Shown here: piece by piece, positions 35,756-43,460 of the stretch
Layout of the letters: every line of letters begins with the position of its first letter
How positions within the stretch are numbered: the stretch's first letter is position 1
Translations under genes and position numbers: made by a program
Source of the DNA: JACVRW01 sp036407035
GTDB taxonomy: Bacteria > Actinomycetota > Thermoleophilia > Solirubrobacterales > Thermoleophilaceae
Length of the DNA stretch: 64,000 nt
Reading direction: 5' to 3'
Assembly (NCBI GenBank): GCA_036407035.1
Contig: DASXAA010000164.1
Coordinates: 1 to 64,000 of the forward strand
Notes under the pieces: generated by a model
Database searches by the model: none
Told to the model about the DNA's origin: nothing
The model's input: only the letters and a program-made list of their open reading frames with translations

Positions 35756-35784
35756 ACCTAACAAAGGTGGCATCCGAAGTCCAA
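35756..35784 (-). promoter_or_regulatory. Candidate promoter of the 13-gene catabolic operon
   Basis: Read on the minus strand, TTGGAC (35784-35779) and TTAGGT (35761-35756) are separated by exactly 17 bp and lie upstream of the split-transketolase start at 35672. The palindromic motif at 35787-35798 abuts the -35 box. The hexamers only partly match the consensus, so this is a prediction. Confidence 0.45.
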
Positions 35785-35786
35785 CA

Positions 35787-35798
35787 ATTGGATACAAT
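35787..35798. promoter_or_regulatory. Candidate GntR operator (ATTGGATACAAT)
   Basis: Arms ATTG and CAAT flank GATA in a 12-bp dyad; on the minus strand it contains TTGTATCCAA. Related sequences lie at 38029-38038, 38104-38113 and 41147-41156, in front of neighbouring genes and of the GntR gene itself. The spacing suits a FadR/FCD-type GntR site. Confidence 0.5.
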
Positions 35799-35922
35799 CT
35801 TTAGGAGGCCGCGGATCGGTCGTTCCGGAGCGCGCCTCTAATCCGGGGATTCGATGTCAGCGACGGCGCACTTCGTATCCGATGTCGCGCATCCGGATCC
35901 CACGTCCGGCTCGCGCGTGCAG

Positions 35923-36696
35923 CTACTCGTACCAGGCGTCCGGCGCCATGCGCACCGAGGTTTCGTAGTCGAGCTCGTGGGTTGTCATGAGGTGCGCACC
36001 CTCGCGCTGCTCGATCTCCTCGATCCGGTCCCAGCTAGCGATCATTGCGTCGGGACTCCAAAGGATCCCGGGCAGGCTGCGAGAGCGCAATTTGCCGAGC
36101 AGGTAGGCAGCGTCCGCGAGCAGGAAGACCGTCTGACCTGGTAGGCGCACGAGTAGCGACTGATGTCCCCGCGTATGCCCGGGGGTGGAGATGGCCATCA
36201 CGCGTCCGTCGCCGAAGACGTCATGATCGCCGTCGAGCTCGTGCCAGTTGAGCTCCATCCCGAAGTCCTCGCGCAGGTAGATCGCCTCCTGATAGATCGG
36301 TGGATCGGTGGCGAAAGCGAGTTCCTCCCGCTGGACCAGTATCGGGGCGTGCGTCAGCCAGGCGAGACCACCAGCGTGGTCGAAATGCAGGTGCGACTGC
36401 ACCACGACATCGATGTCGGTCGGTTTGAGACCAATCGACGCGAGCAGCGACTCGATGTGGTGCTCCGGCTCCAGGCGGACCTGGAAGTCGGCGGCTGCCG
36501 GCCCCAGCCGCGCTTCTGGATCGGTGCCGAGCTGAGGGTGCGCCCCGCTGTCAAAGAGCAATCTGCCCTCTGGGTGCTCGACGACGTAGACGAAATACGG
36601 GTTGTAGACCTTCGTGCCGACATTCGGGTCGAATGGGTCGAACGCGGCCCAGTCCATGACATCACCGCCGCAGTGGAGCGCGTAAAGCCGCATCAC
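35923..36696 (-). CDS. Metallo-beta-lactamase-fold lactonase, second copy
   Basis: The 257-residue protein is a paralogue of the lactonase at 25459-26247: same MRLYALHCGGD start, DPFDPNVGTKVYNPYF, metal site His102/His104/Asp106/His107 (SHLHFDHAGG), TPGHTRGHQSLLVRL and DAAYLLGKLR. The near-identical C-termini (APEEWYE versus APDAWYE) support a duplication. It follows the class III aminotransferase gene with an ATGA overlap (36693-36696), so the two probably work on successive intermediates. Confidence 0.8.
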   Translation of the reverse strand: MMRLYALHCGGDVMDWAAFDPFDPNVGTKVYNPYFVYVVEHPEGRLLFDSGAHPQLGTDPEARLGPAAADFQVRLEPEHHIESLLASIGLKPTDIDVVVQSHLHFDHAGGLAWLTHAPILVQREELAFATDPPIYQEAIYLREDFGMELNWHELDGDHDVFGDGRVMAISTPGHTRGHQSLLVRLPGQTVFLLADAAYLLGKLRSRSLPGILWSPDAMIASWDRIEEIEQREGAHLMTTHELDYETSVRMAPDAWYE

Positions 36697-37961
36697 GCCT
36701 CGTCCAGGGCAGCCCGGATGGCTTCGCCGATCATCACGACGTGATCGTCCTCGCAGACCAGTGGCGGTGACAACGCGATCTCGCGCGCCAGCGGTCGCAA
36801 GATGACGCCGTGACGCCGGACGGCCGCGGCCAGCTTCGCCACCGCGCCGGCATCGCGGGCAAGGATTTCCGGCTGGAGCTCCACCGCCGCCACGAAGCCG
36901 AGGCCGGCACGGACCTCGGCCACGGCCGGATGCTCCTCCAGCGGCCGCAGCTCCTCCGCCAGCCGCTCCTCAAGGTGCCGGCTGGCATCGAGCAGCCCCT
37001 CCTCTTCGATGATGTCCATGTTCGTCAGCGCAGCGACGCAGCAGGTCGGGTGCCCGGCGTAGGTGGTTCCGTGGCGCCAGACACGGTGAGCGTCGCCCTG
37101 CCAGAGCGGGTCGGCCACGCTACCGGCGACCAACACGCCCCCGAGAGGCAAGTACCCCGACGTCACGCCCTTGGCGAAGACGATCATGTCGGGGGTCAGG
37201 CCGAACCGCTCTATGCCAAACCAGGTCCCAAGCCTTCCGAATCCCGCAATGACGGAGTCGGAAACAAGCAGGATTCCGTGACCACGACAAAGGTCCGCAA
37301 CCCCCTCCAAGTAGCCCGGCGGCGGGTGCTGGACTCCGCCGGCGCCCAGTATCGGCTCGAAGAAGAAAGCCGCCACGCGCTCGGGCCCGACTCGTTCGAT
37401 CTCCTGCTCGAGCGCCGACAGCGAATCGTGTTGCACCTGCGTTGTCTCCGGCATCAGCGGACCGAAGGCTGCCCGGTTTCCCTCGATTCCGCCAAGACTT
37501 GTCCCGAAGCCGAACACTCCATGGAAGGCCCCGCTCCGGCTGATCACGTGCGTCCTGTGTGGCTGACCAACCGCAGCCCAGTAGAACCTGGCCAACTTGG
37601 CGGCGGTCTCGATGCTGTCGCCACCCCCGGTTGTGAGCAAGACCCGGGCGTCTTCCATCGGGGCGAGCTCGGCCAGCCGTTGCGCGAGCGCCTCGGCGGG
37701 CTCGTTGCTGATGTCGCCAAAGATCGAGTACGCGTCGAGCTTGACGATCTGCGCGGCGATCGCGTCCGCCATTCGGCGGCGACCGTGTCCGATATTTGAG
37801 TACCAGAGGCTCGCGGTCCCGTCGATGTAGCGGTTGCCATCGGCGTCCCACAGCCAGACCCCCTCGGCGCGCTCGAGCAACAGCTCATGCCCCGCAACCG
37901 CCGACATGTCCGAGAAGGGGTGCCAAAGCCGGGCTTGATTAGTGGTGACGGCTACGCCCAT
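36693..37961 (-). CDS. Class III aminotransferase (omega-amino acid type)
   Basis: The 422-residue enzyme has GTASLWYSNIGHGRRRMADAIAAQ near the N-terminus, TTGGGDSIETAAKLARFY (PLP phosphate region), LVSDSVIAGFGRLG and the lysine in FAKGVTSGYLPLGG. The Asp in the usual DEV motif is kept as DSV. It would convert an amine or omega-amino acid to an aldehyde. The ATG has AGGAG about nine bases upstream. It forms a two-gene unit with the lactonase and is divergent from the aminotransferase at 38145. Confidence 0.85.
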   Translation of the reverse strand: MGVAVTTNQARLWHPFSDMSAVAGHELLLERAEGVWLWDADGNRYIDGTASLWYSNIGHGRRRMADAIAAQIVKLDAYSIFGDISNEPAEALAQRLAELAPMEDARVLLTTGGGDSIETAAKLARFYWAAVGQPHRTHVISRSGAFHGVFGFGTSLGGIEGNRAAFGPLMPETTQVQHDSLSALEQEIERVGPERVAAFFFEPILGAGGVQHPPPGYLEGVADLCRGHGILLVSDSVIAGFGRLGTWFGIERFGLTPDMIVFAKGVTSGYLPLGGVLVAGSVADPLWQGDAHRVWRHGTTYAGHPTCCVAALTNMDIIEEEGLLDASRHLEERLAEELRPLEEHPAVAEVRAGLGFVAAVELQPEILARDAGAVAKLAAAVRRHGVILRPLAREIALSPPLVCEDDHVVMIGEAIRAALDEA

Positions 37962-38028
37962 GTCGCCTTACTCCTCGCTGTCGCTGCCGCCCGAACCATA
38001 AGACGGAGGCGAAGCGCTCGTCAAGATT

Positions 38029-38038
38029 TTGGAGCCAA
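38029..38038. promoter_or_regulatory. Candidate GntR operator (TTGGAGCCAA)
   Basis: A perfect palindrome (TTGG-AG-CCAA) in the 183-bp divergent promoter region. It matches TTGTATCCAA at 8 of 10 positions. It is nearer the minus-strand aminotransferase gene (start 37961). Confidence 0.4.
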
Positions 38039-38103
38039 TTCGCCCTATCGCCACCGACGCGCTCGCCTGGCAATGCTGGTCCTACGTTGGCTCAAGAGGA
38101 CGA

Positions 38104-38113
38104 TTGCATCCAA
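38104..38113. promoter_or_regulatory. Candidate GntR operator (TTGCATCCAA)
   Basis: It matches TTGTATCCAA at 9 of 10 positions and sits 32 bp upstream of the ATG at 38145, where it could block or assist transcription of the aminotransferase/kinase pair. Confidence 0.45.
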
Positions 38114-38144
38114 AACACGTTCCAGCGACAATTTGGTCTGCGCC

Positions 38145-39416
38145 ATGGATAAGGACGAGGTCCTCGAACTCACACGGCAATTCGTCGCCCCGCACCGAGT
38201 GGAGACATGGGCCGCCCATGGGACGCAGCTCGTCATAGGGCACCGGGAGGGATACCGCGTCTGGGACCTCGACGGGCGCGAGCTCCTTGATCTTCATCTC
38301 AATGGAGGGACCTACAACCTCGGGCACCGCAACCGGGAGCTGGTCGCGGCACTATCCGCTGCGCTGGCCGACCTCGACATCGGCAACCACCACTTCGCCA
38401 GCCCGGCCCGCGCGGAACTCGGACGTGAGCTCGCACGGCTCACGCCGGGCGACCTGACCTACTCGGTGTTCTGCGCGAGCGGCAGCGAAGCCAACGACGT
38501 TGCGATCAAGAGCGCACGGCGTGCGACGGGCCGACGCGAGATAGTCGGTTTGGCCGCCGGCTACCACGGTCGGACTGGATTGGCCGGCGCCGCCGGCGAG
38601 GATACGTCGGCGAGCTACTTCCTATCCGACTCACCGGACTTCGTCACGGTCCCGTTCGGGGATCTCGATGCGATCGAGCGGTACCTCCGCGGCGGCAGCG
38701 TGGCAGCGGTGATCCTCGAGACGATCCCCGCCACGTACGGATACCCGACGCCGCCGCCCGGCTATCTGAGCGGAGTCCGCGCCCTCTGCGACCAATACGA
38801 GGCGCTGTACATCGCCGACGAGGTGCAGACGGGACTCGGCCGCTCCGGCACGGTCTGGGCAGTCGAGAGCTTCGGGATCCAGCCCGACATCCTCGTGACG
38901 GGCAAGGGCCTGTCAGGTGGGCTGTACCCGGTCGCTGCCGCCGTGATCGGAAAGGACGTCAGCGCCTGGTTGCACGAGTACGGCTGGGGGCACGTGTCGA
39001 CGTTCGGCGGCTCCGAAATCGGCTGCAAGGTGGCCCTCAAGGTGCTCGAGATCACGACGCGCGACGAGGTGAAGGATCGCGTCCGTCAACTGATCGACCG
39101 CTTCAGGACGGAGCTCTCCGGGATCCGCGAAGCGGAGCCGTACCTGACAGAGGTACGTCAGACGGGCCTCATCATCGGGCTGCGCGTCGACCATCCAGAC
39201 GGCGCCGTGTATCTGCAGCAGCAGTTGTTCGAGCGGGGAGTCTGGGCAATCGCCTCGGGGTTCGACCAGGCCGTGCTCCAGTTCAAGCCTGGGCTCCTGT
39301 TTGAGGACTCTGACGTCGATCTGGTCCTTGAGCGTCTGGCCGACGCGCTCGCAGCGGCGAAGGACATCGACAGGGCGGTGCCGCGACGTCACGGCGTCGG
39401 AGCCGACAGGCGGTGA
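38145..39416 (+). CDS. Class III aminotransferase-like PLP enzyme, possible phospho-lyase
   Basis: The 423-residue protein has the class III fold (HLNGGTYNLGHRNRELVAALS, CASGSEANDVAIKSAR, IADEVQTGLGRSG, lysine in VTGKGLSGGLYPV). It resembles the ornithine/acetylornithine aminotransferase branch. Its partner at 39413 is an APH-fold kinase with a GTGA overlap. In ethanolamine-phosphate and 5-phosphohydroxylysine phospho-lyases, a class III enzyme eliminates phosphate from an amino-alcohol phosphate made by such a kinase. That role is possible here, but plain transamination is not excluded. The ATG at 38145 lacks a strong ribosome binding site. Confidence 0.75.
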   Translation: MDKDEVLELTRQFVAPHRVETWAAHGTQLVIGHREGYRVWDLDGRELLDLHLNGGTYNLGHRNRELVAALSAALADLDIGNHHFASPARAELGRELARLTPGDLTYSVFCASGSEANDVAIKSARRATGRREIVGLAAGYHGRTGLAGAAGEDTSASYFLSDSPDFVTVPFGDLDAIERYLRGGSVAAVILETIPATYGYPTPPPGYLSGVRALCDQYEALYIADEVQTGLGRSGTVWAVESFGIQPDILVTGKGLSGGLYPVAAAVIGKDVSAWLHEYGWGHVSTFGGSEIGCKVALKVLEITTRDEVKDRVRQLIDRFRTELSGIREAEPYLTEVRQTGLIIGLRVDHPDGAVYLQQQLFERGVWAIASGFDQAVLQFKPGLLFEDSDVDLVLERLADALAAAKDIDRAVPRRHGVGADRR

Positions 39417-40438
39417 CACACGGAACTCGGCCGGAGGAGGCCGTCTTCGACCGACTCGCGACAGCCGCCCTTGCGCGCTATCCAGCGTCCCGCCGAGCAG
39501 AGCTCACGTTCATCAGACATGGCGAGAATGCAACGTTCCGGGTCGATGACTCAGAGCGGTCGTTCGCGCTCCGCCTCGCGCGGCCGGGCTACCACACCGC
39601 CGCCGCGATCCGTTCCGAGATCGCGTGGATGGACGCGCTGCACGCGGCTGGCATCAACACCCCGCGCCCCGTCCGAGGACGCAACGGCGAGGTGGTCCAG
39701 GACATCGCAATTGAAGGCCGGGGGCACATCGCGGTGGCCTTCGAGTGGGTCGACGGCGTGCCTTTGCCTGAAGCAACGGCGACCGACCCCTGGATTCAGC
39801 TCGGCCGGATCATGGCCCGCATCCACGACCACGGACGGCAGTGGTCGCCGCCCGCCGGCTTCGAGCGCCCAGCGTGGGATGCACAAGCGCTCGTCGGCGC
39901 CCGCCCGCGCTGGGGCACACCGTGTCCTGCAGGCGCCTGGTCGGACACTGACCGGCGCTTGCTTCTCGCCGCCCGCGATGCCGTACGCCACAGGCTCTCC
40001 AGGTTCGGGACCTCCGCTGACCGGTTCGGTCTCCTACACGCGGACCTGGGGTTCGAGAACGTCCTGGTCACGAACGACGGGACAGCTGTCGTCATCGATT
40101 TCGACGACTGCGGACCCAGCTGGTACCTATACGAGTTCGCGAGCGTCCTCTACCCCTTGGAGAACGACAACCGGTTCCGGGACTACTTCGCCGCGCTCGT
40201 GGCCGGCTACCGCGGTTCGGCCGAGCTTACGGACGACGTGCTCGCCGAGTTACCGACCTTTCTGATGTGTCGGCGCCTGGCGACGCTCGGGTGGATGTTC
40301 AGTCGCCCCGAGACTCAACACGCGCAGCAGCAGCGCACGGGTCGTCTGCGCACGAGCCCGGCTGCCGCAGCGCGCTTCCTGGATTGGCACGCAGCCAACC
40401 CCGCCGAGCCCGCCGCCGGATCGATGCGGGACCGCTAG
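39413..40438 (+). CDS. APH-fold small-molecule kinase
   Basis: The 341-residue protein is in the aminoglycoside phosphotransferase/choline kinase superfamily. Key parts are the nucleotide-binding N-lobe (FIRHGENATFRVDD, then YHTAAAIRSEIAWMDAL), the catalytic loop LLHADLGFENVLV (HxDxxxxN) and the metal motif VIDFDDCGPSW. It resembles hydroxylysine kinase and homoserine-kinase-like proteins. It starts at a GTG overlapping the aminotransferase stop and ends overlapping, tail to tail, the GntR gene (40435-40438). It probably phosphorylates an amino alcohol for its partner enzyme. Confidence 0.75.
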   Translation: MTHGTRPEEAVFDRLATAALARYPASRRAELTFIRHGENATFRVDDSERSFALRLARPGYHTAAAIRSEIAWMDALHAAGINTPRPVRGRNGEVVQDIAIEGRGHIAVAFEWVDGVPLPEATATDPWIQLGRIMARIHDHGRQWSPPAGFERPAWDAQALVGARPRWGTPCPAGAWSDTDRRLLLAARDAVRHRLSRFGTSADRFGLLHADLGFENVLVTNDGTAVVIDFDDCGPSWYLYEFASVLYPLENDNRFRDYFAALVAGYRGSAELTDDVLAELPTFLMCRRLATLGWMFSRPETQHAQQQRTGRLRTSPAAAARFLDWHAANPAEPAAGSMRDR

Positions 40439-41112
40439 TCGAAGAGCTCCGCACGTTCAAGTAGCCCGACTCGAGTACGGCGAATGTGCTGCCGTTGCCG
40501 GTCACCGGCTTCTTCCGCGTCGCGGCGCTCGATCGCGTCGATGATGAGGCGGTGCTCGAGGTGGACGATCTCCAAGCGCTCTGGCGTGAGCGAGCCGACA
40601 TAGGCGCGGCGGTACTGCTGTGTCTGGTTCCAGAAACCCTCGACCATTCGAAGCGCACGCGGCATCTCCGCCCTGCGGTAAGTGGCCAGATGGAATTGAC
40701 GGTCCTCCGCCAACCAGTGCTGGACGTCGCTCGCAGCATCCTCAATCGCCTGCATCCGCTGGCGGAGGTCGGCGATGTCCTCGTCGCTCAGATTCGGAAC
40801 GCTCGCCGCGATGACCAGCGGCTCGATCACTTCGCGAAGGCGATACAGCTCTACGCACTCGTGCAGGTCGACGCGCGCCACACGCGCGCCGCTGTGCGGC
40901 ACGAGGCTGATGAGGCCCTCGTTCTCGAGTTGCCGGAGCGCCTCGCGCACGGGGATCCGACTGACCCCATACTCGGTCGCCAGCGCCTCCTGACGAATCC
41001 GGTCGCCCGGCTTGAGATCGCCCCGGAGGATGAGGTTTCTGACGCCCTCCAAGATGAGATCGCTCGCCGGGCGATATCCATCTTGCTCGGAAGTCGACGA
41101 TGCGCGAGCCAT
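40435..41112 (-). CDS. GntR-family regulator with FCD ligand-binding domain
   Basis: The 225-residue protein has the GntR winged helix (ILRGDLKPGDRIRQEALATEYGVSRIPVREALRQLENEG, about residues 28-66) and a helical FCD domain (LYRLREVIEPLVI to the end) with metal-site-like Asp/His residues (AEDRQFHLATY, IVHLEHRLI). It is probably a ligand-responsive repressor of the adjacent catabolic units. The start at 41112 is preferred to upstream codons because the HTH then begins at the usual distance. A candidate operator at 41147-41156 lies in its own promoter region. Confidence 0.82.
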   Translation of the reverse strand: MARASSTSEQDGYRPASDLILEGVRNLILRGDLKPGDRIRQEALATEYGVSRIPVREALRQLENEGLISLVPHSGARVARVDLHECVELYRLREVIEPLVIAASVPNLSDEDIADLRQRMQAIEDAASDVQHWLAEDRQFHLATYRRAEMPRALRMVEGFWNQTQQYRRAYVGSLTPERLEIVHLEHRLIIDAIERRDAEEAGDRQRQHIRRTRVGLLERAELFD

Positions 41113-41146
41113 TAGCAGTTCGGACCAGGCTAACGCTGGCCAGGAA

Positions 41147-41156
41147 GAACGTATCC
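41147..41156. promoter_or_regulatory. Candidate GntR autoregulatory site (ACGTATCCAA)
   Basis: It matches TTGTATCCAA at 8 of 10 positions and lies 35-44 bp upstream of the GntR start codon at 41112, which would suit autoregulation. Confidence 0.35.
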
Positions 41157-41171
41157 AATTTAGTCCCACGC

Positions 41172-41370
41172 CCGACGTATGTCTTCGATCCGCTCTGGGC
41201 CCCCCGCTCGAGGCGGCCGTCGAGGGGGCAACACCCGGCTGCCGGATCGTCAACCTCGGCCGGGCGCCGGCGCGCGCTGCGGTGACGTCTGCCGCGGTGC
41301 GCGGTGAACAGCTCGAGATCCACGGCTATCTGAGCTTCGCGGTGCCAGTGGCACGTGCGCCTCGACGCCG
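41172..41370 (+). pseudogene. Fragment of a zinc-less MDR-family oxidoreductase
   Basis: Conceptual translation gives PTYVFDPLW (41172 on), then after a frame change PLEAAVEGATPGCRIVNLG and TSAAVRGEQLEIHGYLSFAVP. These match PTYVVDPLW, VQAALEAAAPGARIVNLG and TSAAVRGKQLEIYGHLNFAVP of the intact gene at 58146-59129. About 210 N-terminal and 60 C-terminal residues are missing, and at least one frameshift is present. It is a decayed copy of a paralogous gene. Confidence 0.7.
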
Positions 41371-41380
41371 CGCTGTCCGC

Positions 41381-42931
41381 CTAGTGCCGCCGCCTCGACT
41401 TCAGGTGCAGCACCGCGTCTCCGGCGAATGGCGGGGTGAACTCCACGCTGCGAGTGTGGCGCGTGGCCGCGACGTGCGAGCGCGCGACGGTGGCGCCGGC
41501 GCTCGGGTCGAGCCATTCAAGCGCATAGCTCCCCGGGCGCAAGTTCAGCGTGAACGCGCCACTGCCGGGCTGGTAGACGAGGTACTCCGCGCTTGGATCG
41601 GCGAGGCAGTAGCCGGTGGACGACAGCGAACTGCGAGGTGTCATCGAGACCAGGTCGATCCTCGAGGCCATACGACGAGTGTCACCCAGCGCTCGAACGC
41701 CCTCGTCGAAACCCGACTTGTCGGGATCGTAGTCCAGGAGGCTTGGGTTGTTGCCGCGCGTGAACTCCTTCCAGGCCCACGCGCGGGCGCCGACCGGGTC
41801 GTCCTGGAGAGCGGTGAAGCCCATATGGTCGGTTTCGGCGATGATCACCTTGCTTCCGTCGGCCTCCGGTGGGTTGCTGCGGAGGTCGAGTCCGGCGAAG
41901 TTTCCGGGCGCGATCACGTCGGCACGGCTCTGGAACAGGATGTCGTTGTTCTGCGGGCTCAGGGCGCCAGGCTGACGGCCCACCCGGCTCATGAACACGG
42001 GATGGCGCTTCAGCTTGCATCGCTCGAGCGCCTTGATCGTGTCGATGACGTGGTACTGCCACTCAACGGTGCCCGGACTCTCGTTCGCTATCTCGTACAG
42101 CACGTTGTCGAGGTCGTTCATTGCGTTGACGATCGTTCGCACGTACAGATCCTGAAGCCGCGTCACGGCCGGTATGGCCAGCGTGTGCGTCGCGATCCCT
42201 TGGCCCGTCCCGCCGGGGTCGCCATCGATCCCGTTGATGTTGTTGGTCGCATTGAAGGGATGGCCCGCCCAGCCGGCGAGATCCTGGGCCGCCTGCGGAC
42301 TGAGGACGCTAAAGCCCTCAAACAACATCACCGACACGTAGATCCCGCGCTCGCCAGCCGCCTGCGCCCGTTCCCTGAAACGCGCGACATACGCGGGATC
42401 GATTTTGGTCAGATCGAACTTTGGCCCGCCATCGAAGGCCGTCCCCGGCCCGGTTCGCAACCACGGAACCGGGTGCGGGTGATCGTCGGGCTGGCCCGCC
42501 TCGCCGCCGAAGTTGGTGACGAAAGGAGTCTCGTAGAGCCAGAGCCGAATGTAGTTCAGCCCGTTGGCCGACATCATGTCCAGGAAGGCGCGCTCCTGGA
42601 ATGGAGTGCCCCAGTTGTAGCCGAAGGCCGTGCTGATAAAGCCGTCCTGTACGTTGCCCCAGGTTTCGGCACCGGCGAGGTAGACCAGCCTGCCAGTCTG
42701 GTCGGCGAGATAGCGCGGGTTTGTACGAGCAACCCTTAGTGGCCCGCGACCTAGCTTTGGCCTGCGCGCGTGGGAGGCAACGGCGCTCGGTGAAAGCGAT
42801 CCGAGGCCGGCGGCGGAAACGCCGAGGAGGCCCGCCCGCTGGACGAACGTCCTGCGGCTGATCCCGCGGCGCCCGTCGCGATCGATCCTCGCGCCGTCCG
42901 AATCCCAATGTTGCCCCGGCGTCCAATGCAT
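41381..42931 (-). CDS. Tat-exported glycoside-hydrolase-like TIM-barrel protein
   Basis: The 516-residue protein begins with a twin-arginine signal (SRRTFVQRAGLLGVSAAGLG). The mature part resembles DUF4038/DUF6298-type or cellulase-like barrels: NPRYLADQTGRLVYLAGAETWGNVQD, LNYIRLWLYETPFV, NVLYEIANESPG (likely acid/base Glu) and KVIIAETDHMG (likely nucleophile Glu). The C-terminal ~90 residues form a beta domain (YLVYQPGSGAFTLNLRPGSYALEWLDPSAG) like a putative collagen-binding domain. It may remove sugars from plant cell-wall polysaccharide outside the cell. GAGGAAG precedes the start; a regulator-like motif lies at 42978-42988. Confidence 0.7.
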   Translation of the reverse strand: MHWTPGQHWDSDGARIDRDGRRGISRRTFVQRAGLLGVSAAGLGSLSPSAVASHARRPKLGRGPLRVARTNPRYLADQTGRLVYLAGAETWGNVQDGFISTAFGYNWGTPFQERAFLDMMSANGLNYIRLWLYETPFVTNFGGEAGQPDDHPHPVPWLRTGPGTAFDGGPKFDLTKIDPAYVARFRERAQAAGERGIYVSVMLFEGFSVLSPQAAQDLAGWAGHPFNATNNINGIDGDPGGTGQGIATHTLAIPAVTRLQDLYVRTIVNAMNDLDNVLYEIANESPGTVEWQYHVIDTIKALERCKLKRHPVFMSRVGRQPGALSPQNNDILFQSRADVIAPGNFAGLDLRSNPPEADGSKVIIAETDHMGFTALQDDPVGARAWAWKEFTRGNNPSLLDYDPDKSGFDEGVRALGDTRRMASRIDLVSMTPRSSLSSTGYCLADPSAEYLVYQPGSGAFTLNLRPGSYALEWLDPSAGATVARSHVAATRHTRSVEFTPPFAGDAVLHLKSRRRH

Positions 42932-42977
42932 GCGCTTCCTCCTCGCAGGCCGATGGGCTGATAGTACTAATGGTGAT

Positions 42978-42988
42978 CTATCATATAG
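42978..42988. promoter_or_regulatory. Candidate FadR-type operator (CTATATGATAG on the minus strand)
   Basis: It matches CTGTATGATAG (upstream of the GntR gene at 48654) at 10 of 11 positions. It lies 47 bp upstream of the Tat-exported hydrolase start at 42931. Confidence 0.55.
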
Positions 42989-42999
42989 CTAGGCAGGTG

Positions 43000-43452
43000 T
43001 CAACGCGCAGGATCCGCGCCTGCTGCGAGGCGCCTGGCGATCGACGCCCAGCAGAGATCCACCAGGAGGTTGCTGCACTGCTTGGCGAGGGCGAGTAGCT
43101 GTTCCTGCTGGGGCCAGGCCGCGTCGCCGCACCCGGCGCGATCTCCTCGCAGGTCGCTCGTGAGAGCCGCGCGCCGAAGAGTCGCTCGGTGGTCAGGTCC
43201 ACAGCACGAAGCACGCGCCGCGCATCAGCATCGGACATCCCCCGCGGAGACGAGGTCGTCCACCGCGTACGGCGCAATCAGGGCTGTCCAGTCCGGCGGC
43301 ACGTACAAGGGCTCGGTCTCGCCGGCCGGAATGAAGCCATACACCGCGTCGCGCAGGCGATGCCGCTCCTCGACCAGGTGCTCGTGGGTGTCGATCCACG
43401 GCGTCGCGGCCGCGAGCTCCGCGAGGGCGCCCCGAACCGCCTCAGCGGACAT
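43000..43452 (-). pseudogene. Broken metal-dependent amidohydrolase
   Basis: The first frame (43452 down to 43225) starts MSAEAVRGALAEL and has PWIDTHEHLVEERHRLRD, an amidohydrolase N-terminus, then stops. A shift at a run of five G's (43239-43243 on this strand's complement) moves the reading into MSDADARRVLRAVDLTTERLFGA, and a second shift leads to QLLALAKQCSNLLVDLCWAS and the final TGA at 43000. At about 150 codons it lacks most of the ~400-residue family barrel. It lies 8 bp after the apiosidase-like gene and was probably its operon partner. The first shift could be a sequencing error; the internal deletion could not. Confidence 0.6.
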
Positions 43453-43460
43453 CCGCCTCG

